DNA of 64,000 nucleotides, taken from positions 1 to 64,000 of the forward strand of contig JAJCYS010000045.1 of the NCBI GenBank assembly GCA_029262815.1, given 5' to 3'. Position numbers and translations under genes: made by a program. A model generated the notes under the pieces. That model saw only the letters and a program-made list of their open reading frames with translations, was not told the DNA's origin and ran no database searches. Shown one piece after another: positions 53,644-62,592 of this stretch. Within the stretch, counting starts at the first letter, position 1. The number at the start of each line of letters is the position of its first letter. This DNA is from Deltaproteobacteria bacterium. Its GTDB lineage: Bacteria; Bdellovibrionota; JAJCYS01.

Positions 53644-54474
53644 GTGTATATATTCACAGTGGAATCAATCAGACTCATTTACGCGTTTTTCCTATTTTCC
53701 TTTCTACTCTATAGTTTTTCTTGTCTTGGCGGGTTCAGCCAAACACCGTATCGAGGGAAGCCTCCTAGGGGGATGGTGATGATCAAGCTCAAGGGGGAAC
53801 CTCCTGTGAGTTTCGACTTGCAGGGTGCTGCGTTCAATAATGGTAGCGGATTTGTAATTGGAAATACCATTGTAACGGCAGCACACGTCTTAGATAATCC
53901 AATCGAGGAGATTTGGATTGATGGAGTGAAGCTAAGTGAGAACGAAGTGGTACGAACATGGCGTTATTCGACTGAGTTAAACCGTTTATTTCATAAGGTT
54001 GATGCCCCTCCTATTGAAGATGTGGGTGTGATTAAATTAAAAAATCCAATCCAATCTGATTTTGTGTTGCCGAGTGAGTCAGACCTCAAACATATCGAAG
54101 AACAAAGACAAATCGCGTCATGGACTAGAACTGCGCATGAATATCTGGGGATATACAAATATGATCCATTCTGGTTTGGATATGGCGCTGATAAGAAAGC
54201 ATCGCCCTATACATCGGCGTATAGTATATTTGGAGATCGTATCCTGACTTCTGGCAGTGCAAAAAAATTATTAGATAAAGAAAAATATTTTTATTCATAC
54301 GATCAAAGTAATATTCTTCGACCTGGAGATAGTGGGGGACCCTTAGCCTTCGTTGTAGAAGGTAGGTTTGTTGTTATAGGCATCGCTACTGCAGGTAGAA
54401 TCTTTACGACATCAGTTTTTGAAAAAATTGATCATAATTTACCATGGATCAAACATATGGTCGGGTGTAAGTAG
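53644..54474 (+). CDS. Secreted trypsin-like serine protease
   Basis: The 276-residue protein starts at GTG 53644 with a hydrophobic segment (IRLIYAFFLFSFLLYSFSC) that may end in a lipobox. The chymotrypsin-fold triad is visible: His in IVTAAHVLDN, Asp in IEDVGVIKLKN and Ser in RPGDSGGPLAF. There is no PDZ domain, so it is not DegP-like. It is likely periplasmic or surface-anchored. A REP-like repeat follows its stop codon. Confidence 0.82.
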   Translation: MYIFTVESIRLIYAFFLFSFLLYSFSCLGGFSQTPYRGKPPRGMVMIKLKGEPPVSFDLQGAAFNNGSGFVIGNTIVTAAHVLDNPIEEIWIDGVKLSENEVVRTWRYSTELNRLFHKVDAPPIEDVGVIKLKNPIQSDFVLPSESDLKHIEEQRQIASWTRTAHEYLGIYKYDPFWFGYGADKKASPYTSAYSIFGDRILTSGSAKKLLDKEKYFYSYDQSNILRPGDSGGPLAFVVEGRFVVIGIATAGRIFTTSVFEKIDHNLPWIKHMVGCK

Positions 54475-54484
54475 TTATTTAAAA

Positions 54485-54523
54485 TGGATCTCCGTTCACG
54501 CTGCGCACGTCGGGGATGACAAG
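54485..54523. repeat. REP-like palindromic repeat, copy 4
   Basis: TGGATCTCC, CACGCTGCGCACGTCGGGG, then ATGACAAGAA. It lies between two convergent genes, as copy 3 does. Confidence 0.6.
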
Positions 54524-54568
54524 AATTAAGCAATTTAATTAAAATTGAAATGATGGAGTTGTGAGCGT

Positions 54569-55633
54569 TTACAATCTTGTGACGCTTTCTAATACTAAAC
54601 TGTTAGGTTTAAATCTGCTGAACCATTTTGAAGGGTCAACGCCCTTTAACTTACTTTGAGTGAAGGCCCTTAAAATGATGGGATCAATGATGATCCATCG
54701 TCCTTTTTGAGATTCAAACAAAACAAATTCGTGATAGTTCCATGAGATATTAAGTTTTGTCTTTTTATTAGAATATTTTTCTTTATTTTTTGTGTATGAA
54801 TTAAATGAAATATTTATTTCCCCTGTGATGACATTGATGCCTAACCCTTTTGAGTAAATTCGAATTTTGAATACTTTGAGATGTGGGTATTGATTGGCAA
54901 GCGCCTGACCCAAGTGCTTTGACATACATGCACATTGAGTGAAACATGGGTACTTGTGTTCAATAACATAATTTTTTGTTATAAATTCACGTTCCATGGC
55001 GCCATCCGTATCTTTGACTCTCAGCCATTCAGAACGAATGGCATTGATCATTTCATGGTCTAAGGCGCCAGGCGTTAAATTTTTGAAGAAAAAGGGTCTC
55101 ATCTGAATGGTTTGTTCTGAAACACGTTTACGGCCCACGGCGCGAAGACTATCGATCTTTTTAGAGTGAGTGTCTATAAATTGTTGGATGCTTGATTCTG
55201 AGATATCACTGGTTTCACCTATTTCGTATTTCCATATAGTTCTAAAACGTTCTCTAAATACCATGATTAATGAAAGACTTTCTTTACTCATGTCCGGATA
55301 GAACATCCGAGTTAATTCGGTAAGACTTTCATCATGAATCCAATCTTTGGTTGTGACAAATATTGTTTTTATTGATACCGTGCACTGATTTAAAAAATTA
55401 AAAAGAGCTGTTTTGGTGGTCAAATTACTTAATTCTATCTTCTGAATACATGAGAGCAAAACAGGAATTTTCTCTAATGAGAATTTGGATTTATAATTGA
55501 GGAGGTCCTGTCGGTCTGCAAGTTTTAATCTTTCGATAATGATACGTGTATCTGTTGGGGGCTGACATCCCATTTGCAAGACCAGTGTGAATAACAAACA
55601 AGTCAATATTTTTGAAACAATACGATTAGACAT
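54569..55633 (-). CDS. Predicted lipoprotein with possible transglutaminase-like fold
   Basis: The N-terminus (MSNRIVSKILTCLLFTLVLQMGC) is a lipoprotein signal with lipobox LQMGC. I chose ATG 55633 because GGGAGG lies about ten bases upstream; the earlier ATG at 55642 is too close. In the last third, QCACMSKHLGQAL, YHEFVLFESQKGRW and IIDPIIL give a Cys-His-Asp order like transglutaminase or papain-fold enzymes. The rest (354 residues) is helical and not recognised. Confidence 0.5.
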   Translation of the reverse strand: MSNRIVSKILTCLLFTLVLQMGCQPPTDTRIIIERLKLADRQDLLNYKSKFSLEKIPVLLSCIQKIELSNLTTKTALFNFLNQCTVSIKTIFVTTKDWIHDESLTELTRMFYPDMSKESLSLIMVFRERFRTIWKYEIGETSDISESSIQQFIDTHSKKIDSLRAVGRKRVSEQTIQMRPFFFKNLTPGALDHEMINAIRSEWLRVKDTDGAMEREFITKNYVIEHKYPCFTQCACMSKHLGQALANQYPHLKVFKIRIYSKGLGINVITGEINISFNSYTKNKEKYSNKKTKLNISWNYHEFVLFESQKGRWIIIDPIILRAFTQSKLKGVDPSKWFSRFKPNSLVLESVTRL

Positions 55634-55758
55634 TCTGCTCATACCTCCCTGTATGAGTATCTGAGGCTATCATATTAGATTAAATATATCAACTAAAATA
55701 GTTTTAATGAATTTCAATGAACTATGATGGCCCTAATGCCTCTTGAGAGGGTTTAAGG

Positions 55759-55832
55759 TGGATCCCTGATAATTTTGCTTCGCAAAATCCTGGGATGACA
55801 AGGAGATTGCTTTGTTGGGTCTGGGGTGACAG
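55759..55832. repeat. REP-like palindromic repeat, copy 5 (with extra tail)
   Basis: TGGATCCCTG, a perfect hairpin ATTTTGC-TTC-GCAAAAT (55772-55788), then CCTGGGATGACAAGGAGATTGCTTTG and GGGGTGACAGG. The tail contains a variant of the GAGATTGCTT motif seen reversed in copy 2 (AAGCAATTTC). Confidence 0.6.
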
Positions 55833-55870
55833 GGTAAAATTAGATTTGCTAAGGTAACTCAAGAGGCCCA

Positions 55871-56608
55871 ATGAACCCTAGAAGTGTATTTTTAGAAGAT
55901 TTAACATCCCCTGAGATTGAGTTCCTTATTCATAAGGGGTGGCGACAAGTCATTCTAAGCTCCGGCTCCATGGAGCAGCAAGGCCCGCACATGCCGCTTG
56001 ATGTAGATACCGCTGTCGCACGAGAAATTGCCAGACGGCTAGCCCATAAATTGGGCCACACACTCATCGCCCCTATTATTCCAGTGGGGTGTTCTGATTA
56101 TCATATGAGTTTTTCAGGGACACTCAGTGTGCCTATCGAAACGTTTAAATCATACCAGACGCACATGGCCAAGTCGTTGATCCATCATGGATTTCAAACC
56201 CTTCTCTTTACGTCATTTCATGGTGGAAATTTCAAACCGTCTCAAGAAGTAGCAGAAGCGCTTCAATTAGAGTATCCCCAAATTACTGTACGGACTGCTT
56301 TGAACCTCGATGAATTATTTCGCGTCGTGAAGTCAACATTAGATCAACAATTTCCGGATCGTTCGCCCTACGATTGTCATGCCGCATGCTGTATCACCTC
56401 GCTCCAAAGCTGTATTAATGCAGAGCGAATCAGAGCTGATAAAGTCGAGAACGGTGTAGATCTACTTCGCGTGCCTGAAATTACAGGTGATCTTCGGGAG
56501 CTTTCTCCGAACGGCGTTCTAGGACGGGTTGATGGGTATGGCCCCGAAGTCGGTGAAGCCCTCTACACATCATTGACCGAATGGACCATCGAATGCTGGC
56601 AGATGTAA
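55871..56608 (+). CDS. Creatininase family amidohydrolase
   Basis: The family includes creatininase, FAPy deformylase (ArfB) and mycofactocin MftE. The 245-residue protein has metal ligands in SGSMEQQGPHMPLDVDT (Glu, His, Asp), the IIPVGCSDYHMSFSGTLSV block and FTSFHGGN. Length and motifs are complete. The substrate cannot be chosen by sequence; no mycofactocin or riboflavin genes are nearby. AAGAGG precedes the ATG. Confidence 0.85.
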   Translation: MNPRSVFLEDLTSPEIEFLIHKGWRQVILSSGSMEQQGPHMPLDVDTAVAREIARRLAHKLGHTLIAPIIPVGCSDYHMSFSGTLSVPIETFKSYQTHMAKSLIHHGFQTLLFTSFHGGNFKPSQEVAEALQLEYPQITVRTALNLDELFRVVKSTLDQQFPDRSPYDCHAACCITSLQSCINAERIRADKVENGVDLLRVPEITGDLRELSPNGVLGRVDGYGPEVGEALYTSLTEWTIECWQM

Positions 56609-56613
56609 ACTTA

Positions 56614-57426
56614 CTAATCACAAGATAGTGAAACTGCAAGCATGAAATCGGTTAATTGTTGGTTTTGGATAATGGCTTCAAAATTCGTGAGCTGGAGGAG
56701 ATACTTCAATGGGATATCCTCTAATTTAGAAAAATCAGTCGGAAGCTCAGCATCTCGTGTGAGACGAATCACGTAGGGTTGTTGTCCCAGTTCTGTTGCT
56801 GCTTTGTACATGGCCACCGCGTTTGTTTTTGAGTCGTCTAAAATGAGCTGAACCCGATGTCCTTCTTGTTGGATAATTTTTTGGATTTCATTAGCTTTAA
56901 ACGTTGGGTCATCATCCGTTAAATTGGGTTTCATACGCAAATACTGTGCATCCGTCTCATAATGCAGTGGGAATCCATGTTTCTTGAGTTGTGCAAGCGT
57001 TGCATCTCGAATCTCAGGCGTATCCCATCGACCCGTCACATAAATAACTTTTCCCAGTGTGACTTGTACGAGTACACGGATAAGATCTGACGCCCCAGAT
57101 TTTAGAGTGTCATATTGGATAAATTCGGAGCTGAAAAATTTCTTGCCCCAAGGGCTGTTGCGATAGGCATCTGTAATTTCAGGTTTCAAATGTGCTAGAC
57201 CGGCGTTTTCTAAACTTTGCCCAGCAAAAAAAACAATATGTTCGGTTTTGACTTGCTTGAGTGCAGCCCACCTCGTCTCTTCATTGGCGAGTGCGTGAAA
57301 AATTTTCCGCTGTCTTTCTTCGGTCCCCACAAGCAAGTCGTCGATATCAACAATAATGACTAAATCAGCAATAGCCAGTGGAATTCCAAAAAAAAGAACA
57401 AAACTGAACAGTAAAATTTTTTTCAT
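56614..57426 (-). CDS. Exported HAD-superfamily-like protein
   Basis: The 270-residue protein has a signal peptide (MKKILLFSFVLFFGIPLAIA) followed at once by VIIVDIDDLLVG, which looks like HAD motif I (DxD). Motif II is VIYVTGRWD, a Lys lies in MKPNLTDDD, and motif IV is LILDDSKTN. These resemble exported acid-phosphatase-like HAD enzymes. The Asp after DxD is less typical of known phosphatases, so activity is uncertain. It ends 5 bases from the creatininase gene. Confidence 0.65.
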   Translation of the reverse strand: MKKILLFSFVLFFGIPLAIADLVIIVDIDDLLVGTEERQRKIFHALANEETRWAALKQVKTEHIVFFAGQSLENAGLAHLKPEITDAYRNSPWGKKFFSSEFIQYDTLKSGASDLIRVLVQVTLGKVIYVTGRWDTPEIRDATLAQLKKHGFPLHYETDAQYLRMKPNLTDDDPTFKANEIQKIIQQEGHRVQLILDDSKTNAVAMYKAATELGQQPYVIRLTRDAELPTDFSKLEDIPLKYLLQLTNFEAIIQNQQLTDFMLAVSLSCD

Positions 57427-57515
57427 AGCATCGACACGCTAGCAGAGTTACGCGTTACGTGTCAATGACTGGCTCAGTATTTGTTACACTATGAACTCGA
57501 AGGGGGGAAGAGAGT

Positions 57516-59324
57516 ATGGGAGATTCAAGTTATTCATTGTTGTTAGTTGCAAACGATTCGGATGATGTCGAGTTAATTCGCGAACTGCTCACAATTAAGA
57601 AACACATTTTTCCATCTTCACTTACGGTGGTATCAGATATCACAGAAGCAACTGTGAGGCTGAAATCTAATGATTATGATGCCGTATTATTTGATCTAGC
57701 CTTATCAGATAATGACCAAGCGCTCGATACGTTCTCAAAATTCACACAAGTGACATCAAAAATTCCCATTATAGTTTTAAATAGTATTGAGGATCCGGCA
57801 TTGTCCAGTCGTGCTGTAAAATTAGGTGCTCAAGACTGTTTGATTAAAGGAAGTTTTTCTCCTGATTTATTGGTGCGCACCATTCGACATGGTATAGAAC
57901 GTCAGCAGCTCAGGGCCCATTTGAAAGAAACCAGTGGACACTTGCACGTCATTGCAGAAGGTAACGTAGATGGGATTCTCTTTTTAGACCGAGACCGGAA
58001 AATTACCTACGCCAACCCGGCAGCTCAAACCATGTTTGGCTGTTCTTCGGAGGAGTTGATTGGATCGCCCCTAGGCGTAACGACATTGGGTACGGATAAG
58101 ACAGAAATTGATATTCTAGATAAGGATCAAAAAACCCGTCGAGTGGTTGAAATGCGATTTTCTGAATCCGAATGGAAAGGGGAAGCTGTATTTGTTGCTT
58201 CACTCCGAGATATTACACGCCGAAAAGAAGCGGAGGAAAAATACAGTAATTTATTCCAGTCTTCAGTTGCGGCTATTGTGGTGCATGATCAAGATGGGCA
58301 AATTTTTGATGTGAACCAAAAGACAGAACAACTTTTTGAGTACGATAAAACACAGTTGATGAGCATGAAAGTGCAATCCTTTTATGCAACCTCTGATGAA
58401 TCAAGGCCGAGAGAAGCATTAAGCAAAGCTTTTTCAGAAGGGCCTTCTCATTTTGAAGTTGATCTAAAGTCGGCTTCAGGTAAAGTTTTCCCCGCAGAGG
58501 TTTCTCTTAGCGTATTTGAAGTCTATGGTCGGAAATATCTGCAATCGATCATCATGGACATTACGGAACGAAAACGACTTGAACGTCTCAAAGACGATTT
58601 TATTGTGACAGCTTCGCACGAGTTACGGACACCTATCGCATCCCTTCAGTTTTCAATGGAAAATTTAGCCGATGGCACATTAGGGGAAATGAACTTGAAG
58701 CAAAAAGAAACCATCGTCACTTGCTTCCGGAATGTCACTCGTTTGTCTAAAATTACAAATAACTTACTCGATATGTCAAAGCTAGAGTTGGGTGGCATGA
58801 CGCTAAAACTCGAAACCATCGATTTAAATCATTGGTTGGCTGAACAACACGACGAATTAAAAGAAGAGTTAAATAATTGCAACATAGCGCTTCACAATGA
58901 CACAGGGACTCAATCCTATTCTGTTGCGTGTGACGTGGATATGATGGATCAAGTATTGCGAAATTATACCTACAACGCAATGAAGTATGCAGCGTCTCAA
59001 GTCTCTATAACATTGCATGTAGGAAAGGCTCCCGACGGTTGTATCTCTTTTGTTGAAACTCAAGATCAACCTTTTGTTCAATTGGGTGTCAAAGACGATG
59101 GTCCAGGCATACCCGAGGACAGACTATCGTTGTTGTTCAATAAATTTGTTCAACTAGATCGTCCCTTTGGAGGGGAAGGGTACAAAGGAACAGGGTTGGG
59201 CCTCGTCATATGTAAAGAAATTATTCGCCTACATAAAGGCTATTTGGGTGTTGAAAGTAATTCACCGACCGGTGCACACTTCTACTTTGGGCTTCCACAG
59301 TGCGACGTGATGGATGCCAAGTGA
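57516..59324 (+). CDS. REC-PAS-PAS histidine kinase
   Basis: The 602-residue soluble protein has an N-terminal receiver domain (5-125, phospho-acceptor Asp60 in VLFDLALSD). Two PAS domains follow (about 138-225, VDGILFLDRDRKITYANPAA; about 245-360, VAAIVVHDQDGQIFDVNQ), then HisKA (His368 in ASHELRTPIAS) and HATPase_c with DDGPGIP and GTGLGLVI. A receiver at the N-terminus means another kinase probably controls it. No transmembrane segment. It is followed 11 bases later by yhhN. Confidence 0.93.
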   Translation: MGDSSYSLLLVANDSDDVELIRELLTIKKHIFPSSLTVVSDITEATVRLKSNDYDAVLFDLALSDNDQALDTFSKFTQVTSKIPIIVLNSIEDPALSSRAVKLGAQDCLIKGSFSPDLLVRTIRHGIERQQLRAHLKETSGHLHVIAEGNVDGILFLDRDRKITYANPAAQTMFGCSSEELIGSPLGVTTLGTDKTEIDILDKDQKTRRVVEMRFSESEWKGEAVFVASLRDITRRKEAEEKYSNLFQSSVAAIVVHDQDGQIFDVNQKTEQLFEYDKTQLMSMKVQSFYATSDESRPREALSKAFSEGPSHFEVDLKSASGKVFPAEVSLSVFEVYGRKYLQSIIMDITERKRLERLKDDFIVTASHELRTPIASLQFSMENLADGTLGEMNLKQKETIVTCFRNVTRLSKITNNLLDMSKLELGGMTLKLETIDLNHWLAEQHDELKEELNNCNIALHNDTGTQSYSVACDVDMMDQVLRNYTYNAMKYAASQVSITLHVGKAPDGCISFVETQDQPFVQLGVKDDGPGIPEDRLSLLFNKFVQLDRPFGGEGYKGTGLGLVICKEIIRLHKGYLGVESNSPTGAHFYFGLPQCDVMDAK

Positions 59325-59335
59325 AAGGAGAGGAA

Positions 59336-59971
59336 ATGGCTTGGCTATGGGTGTTATTTGGGACTGGGATGGTCGCACTTATTCTGTATTCGGATACAGT
59401 AAAAAAACCAAAAATAGAATGGATAGCAAAACCATGTGCTTCACTGGGATTCTTAATGTTGGGTTGGTTGTATGCTCCCTTTCAGTCAACATATGGGACC
59501 TGGATTTTTAGTGGGCTCTTGCTTTCTGTGTTGGGAGATGTTTTTTTAATTCGTCCGAAAAATAGCGGATTTCTGTTGGGGTTGTCATCATTTTTAATAG
59601 CTCATATCTGCTACACCATTGCGTTTTGGGCGGCACTGGGTGGATTCCCTCAAATGGTCGTGTTATTAGCTGTCTCTATAGTAAGTTTGGGTATTTTTGG
59701 GAACCTTAAAAACCATCTAAACACCATGGCTGTCCCCGTGATGCTTTATATGTGTGTGATTTCCCTGATGGTTACATGTGCTTTTTCAGCTGCATTAAAT
59801 TTGGGTTCAACTCAAAACGTGCTGGCTTGTGTGGGCGCTGTTCTATTTTTTGGATCAGATATTTCTGTTGCATGGCTTAAGTTTATGGCCCCTTCGATTG
59901 TACATCGTTATTGGGGTATTCCGATGTACTACGTAGGTCAGTACCTTATTGCTTATTCTGTGGGTGTTTAG
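59336..59971 (+). CDS. YhhN family membrane protein (lysoplasmalogenase-like)
   Basis: YhhN/TMEM86 proteins include lysoplasmalogenases. ATG 59336 follows AAAGGAGAGG. The 211-residue product has about eight helices and the conserved LLLSVLGDVFLI and GFLLGLSSFLIAHICYTIAF segments, then GAVLFFGSDISVAW and YYVGQYLIAYSV. The Asp residues in GDVFL and GSDIS are the family's putative catalytic positions. Its stop overlaps the convergent response regulator gene by 4 bases. Confidence 0.83.
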   Translation: MAWLWVLFGTGMVALILYSDTVKKPKIEWIAKPCASLGFLMLGWLYAPFQSTYGTWIFSGLLLSVLGDVFLIRPKNSGFLLGLSSFLIAHICYTIAFWAALGGFPQMVVLLAVSIVSLGIFGNLKNHLNTMAVPVMLYMCVISLMVTCAFSAALNLGSTQNVLACVGAVLFFGSDISVAWLKFMAPSIVHRYWGIPMYYVGQYLIAYSVGV

Positions 59972-60342
59972 CCCGTGTGAGGGGCATGTTTTTGCACCGC
60001 TTTCATAAGTAATTTTTTTGAAAGTGGTTTTACCAAATATCCATCAGCATCCACCTCCCGCCCTTGCTCAATATCTGTATGATGATTTCGAGCAGTGAGC
60101 ATAACTATAGGCGTGTTTTTAAATACTTTGTTGGATTTTAAGAGACGACAAAGTCTGAAGCCGTTTATCTTTGGCATCATGATGTCCATCAGAATCAAAT
60201 CTGGGCGAATTTTTACGGCCGTGTCATGCCCTGCTTGACCATCAAATGCTAAAGCGACGGTATATCCTTGAAATTCTAAATGATCTTTGATGGCGTTGCT
60301 AAAGTCACGCTCATCATCAATAATGAGTATTTTCTTTTTCAT
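59968..60342 (-). CDS. Single-domain response regulator
   Basis: The 124-residue receiver has IIDDERDF (acidic pocket), phospho-acceptor Asp53 in LILMDIMMP, Thr in VMLTARN and Lys in YLVKPLS. ATG 60342 is preceded by AAGGAG with proper spacing; a longer frame to 60381 lacks a ribosome-binding site. No partner kinase is on the same strand. It is similar in layout to the regulator at 47180. Confidence 0.9.
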   Translation of the reverse strand: MKKKILIIDDERDFSNAIKDHLEFQGYTVALAFDGQAGHDTAVKIRPDLILMDIMMPKINGFRLCRLLKSNKVFKNTPIVMLTARNHHTDIEQGREVDADGYLVKPLSKKLLMKAVQKHAPHTG

Positions 60343-60445
60343 AAGGGGCTCCTTTAAGCGCCGTTTGGATGTTGTACACACTTCTTCGGAAAGGATTTCT
60401 CTTTGGTTTAGGGAAGCTTAAATTCTAGTGTGATACCGTTAAGAT

Positions 60446-61468
60446 ATGTGGTTCTCAGCTCCCTCAGAATCAAATTTAGAAAGAACACATCACAAAATTG
60501 ATTTATTATTTCCAAACGTTTTAACAGATGTATTAAATCGTTTGGGCCAAGGGTGGTTAACGGGAGGTGCTATTCGAGACGCTCTTTTGGGCAAAACAAC
60601 ACAAGATTATGATATTGCCACGCCCGTTCGATTCGATCGCTTTGTTGATTTATTCCCATCTTTATGGATCAAAGCGGTGCTTCCAAACTATGGATGTATC
60701 AAATTACAGATTAAGAACGTACAGATAGACATCACGATGTATCGCAAGGAAGGTGTTTATAAGGATCACCGTAGGCCTTCAAGAATCTACGCAACAACCC
60801 GAGGGCATGATGCCGTACGTCGGGATGTTACGATGAATGCACTTTATTACGATCCAAGGTCTCATACGTTAGTGGATAGCGTAGGTGGGATTTCAGATTT
60901 GATGCGGATGGGATGGGTGAGAGCTATTCGAGGGCAGGAGAGTTTTGAGGAAGATTACCTACGTATTTTAAGGGTTTTGCGATTTACGTTTCAATGCGGG
61001 TTAATACTGGAGCCTAAGACGGCTCAAGCCATGCAAGACACTTCGCATTTGGTACGTCATATCCATCCAGACCGGGTACGTTCAGAGATTTCAAAATGTT
61101 TGCAGGTTGCCTCCATTTCTCAAGTGATGCAGAGGATGCATTCGTGCAAGGTAATAGAAGCGCTGATGGGTTTTACCCCCGATTCACGTTTTGTTAAAGA
61201 ATTAGGTGTTGTACTTCAACCTTTCGGCCCCCAATCTCTTGAGACATTTATGACCCTATTGGGGTTTCTGTATGGACGTCAATTATCCGTCGAGGCCCGA
61301 ATGGATCAACTTTCAGCTGCACTCTCATTGATTCCTATGGGACAGAAGCCTGTCCGGCATATCAAAAAGGCTTATATTCGATTATCAAATCCTAATTGTC
61401 AGATATCAAATTTTCGCCCTTCCAAGGCGATTCAGGCTATACTGGCATACTTGAGTACTTTAGAGTGA
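60446..61468 (+). CDS. CCA-adding enzyme / poly(A) polymerase family nucleotidyltransferase
   Basis: Class II tRNA nucleotidyltransferases add or repair the 3' CCA; close relatives polyadenylate RNA. The head domain shows LTGGAIRDALLGKTTQDYDIATP with metal-binding Asp54 and Asp56, VQIDITMYRKEG, and the neck RRDVTMNALYYDP, EDYLRILRVLRFTFQCG and HPDRVRSEISKCL. At 340 residues it is shorter than most, with a reduced C-terminal body. Telling CCA from poly(A) activity is not possible by eye. The encoded CCA in tRNA-Arg would make it a repair enzyme. Confidence 0.85.
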   Translation: MWFSAPSESNLERTHHKIDLLFPNVLTDVLNRLGQGWLTGGAIRDALLGKTTQDYDIATPVRFDRFVDLFPSLWIKAVLPNYGCIKLQIKNVQIDITMYRKEGVYKDHRRPSRIYATTRGHDAVRRDVTMNALYYDPRSHTLVDSVGGISDLMRMGWVRAIRGQESFEEDYLRILRVLRFTFQCGLILEPKTAQAMQDTSHLVRHIHPDRVRSEISKCLQVASISQVMQRMHSCKVIEALMGFTPDSRFVKELGVVLQPFGPQSLETFMTLLGFLYGRQLSVEARMDQLSAALSLIPMGQKPVRHIKKAYIRLSNPNCQISNFRPSKAIQAILAYLSTLE

Positions 61469-61517
61469 GCTTTTCCTGTGATGGGACAAGCAAATAAAGT
61501 AAATTTATGTAAGGCCG

Positions 61518-61760
61518 ATGAAAGCAGAGCAAACACAAGTTTATTCACAAATGGGGGGTTGGGTGGTAGAGTGCTGCGTGAATCCTGGTGATAGGGTAGA
61601 GGAAGGCACTGTGTTACTGCTTATCGAGTCCATGAAAATGCGAATACCTGTTACAGCGCCATGCTCGGGTGTGGTGGTCTCTGTCTGCGTAGAACCTGAA
61701 GAGGTTGTTCAGCCAGAGGATGTCTTGGTAATATTAGATCAAGTATCAGTTGGAGGATAA
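61518..61760 (+). CDS. Stand-alone biotinyl carrier domain protein
   Basis: The 80-residue protein is one biotinyl domain. The biotinylated Lys40 lies in ESMKMRIPVTAPCSG, a good match to the E-[AS]-M-K-M motif, with GDRVEEGTVLLLIE before it. It would swing carboxybiotin between a biotin carboxylase and the carboxyltransferase encoded just downstream. No biotin carboxylase is visible up to the window edge. BirA would have to act on it; BioY at 3837 would supply biotin. Confidence 0.9.
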   Translation: MKAEQTQVYSQMGGWVVECCVNPGDRVEEGTVLLLIESMKMRIPVTAPCSGVVVSVCVEPEEVVQPEDVLVILDQVSVGG

Positions 61761-61761
61761 A

Positions 61762-62592
61762 ATGGCTGGTAATTCAAACTTTGTTTCATTTGAACTGCTG
61801 ACACACAATGCGTTAAAACTTGGTGTTTTGACGTTTGGAGACAAGCAGACATGTAACGCGTTATCAAAAGACTTGATCACAGCATTTGAAGATCAGATGC
61901 GAGCCATTTCAGAGCTGGTTAAAAAAGAGTCTATTAATTTTCTTATTCTATATGGTGGGCCAAAAGCCTTTAGCTCTGGTTCTAATCTCAAAGAGCGTAG
62001 AACTATGGAAGACATCGAAGTCATGGATTTTGTAGATCGACTCAATTCCCTTTATGACCAAATTGATCAGTTGCCCATTATCACGATGGCTGCAATCCAA
62101 GGACCTGCGCTAGCGGGTGGCTTGGAACTAGCTTTGACGTGTGATGTGCGTGTTGCATCTGAGTCTGCGCAGTTAGGGCTGAGTGAAACTTCAATCGGCA
62201 TTATACCGGGCGCCGGTGGGACCTATCGTTTACGTCGTATCATGTCAGAAGCTCAAGTGAAAGTGAGTGTGTTGTTTGCAAAGCGGTATAGCGCTTTAGA
62301 AGCATTTCAACATGGATTGATCACACAAATGTACCCTGATGCTAATTTTATTGATTCAGTTATTGAGGGTGTGAAAGAACAATGTGAAGCCATTTCACCG
62401 TACGCCATGATACAGGCAAAGCGGTTGACTCAAAACTATCGTGCCCATTACGAAAAGAATTTTCATCTGATCGAACGATCCTTTTATTTGAATACACTGT
62501 ACTCTGAAGATCGTCGTGAAGGATTAAAAGCGTTTGAGGAACAAAGGCCGCCTCAATTTACAGGAGTATCGACTTGGATCTCAGAGAGCTAA
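61762..62592 (+). CDS. Enoyl-CoA hydratase/isomerase family protein
   Basis: Crotonase-fold enzyme, 276 residues. The CoA-binding and oxyanion segments are SSGSNLKERR and IQGPALAGGLELALTCDVRVAS. The catalytic Glu is likely in LGLSETSIGIIPGAGGTYRL. ATG 61762 follows GGAGGA. The setting between a biotinyl carrier and a carboxyltransferase recalls the methylcrotonyl-CoA/leucine pathway, where a methylglutaconyl-CoA hydratase is encoded with the carboxylase. That specific role is inference. Confidence 0.85.
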   Translation: MAGNSNFVSFELLTHNALKLGVLTFGDKQTCNALSKDLITAFEDQMRAISELVKKESINFLILYGGPKAFSSGSNLKERRTMEDIEVMDFVDRLNSLYDQIDQLPIITMAAIQGPALAGGLELALTCDVRVASESAQLGLSETSIGIIPGAGGTYRLRRIMSEAQVKVSVLFAKRYSALEAFQHGLITQMYPDANFIDSVIEGVKEQCEAISPYAMIQAKRLTQNYRAHYEKNFHLIERSFYLNTLYSEDRREGLKAFEEQRPPQFTGVSTWISES

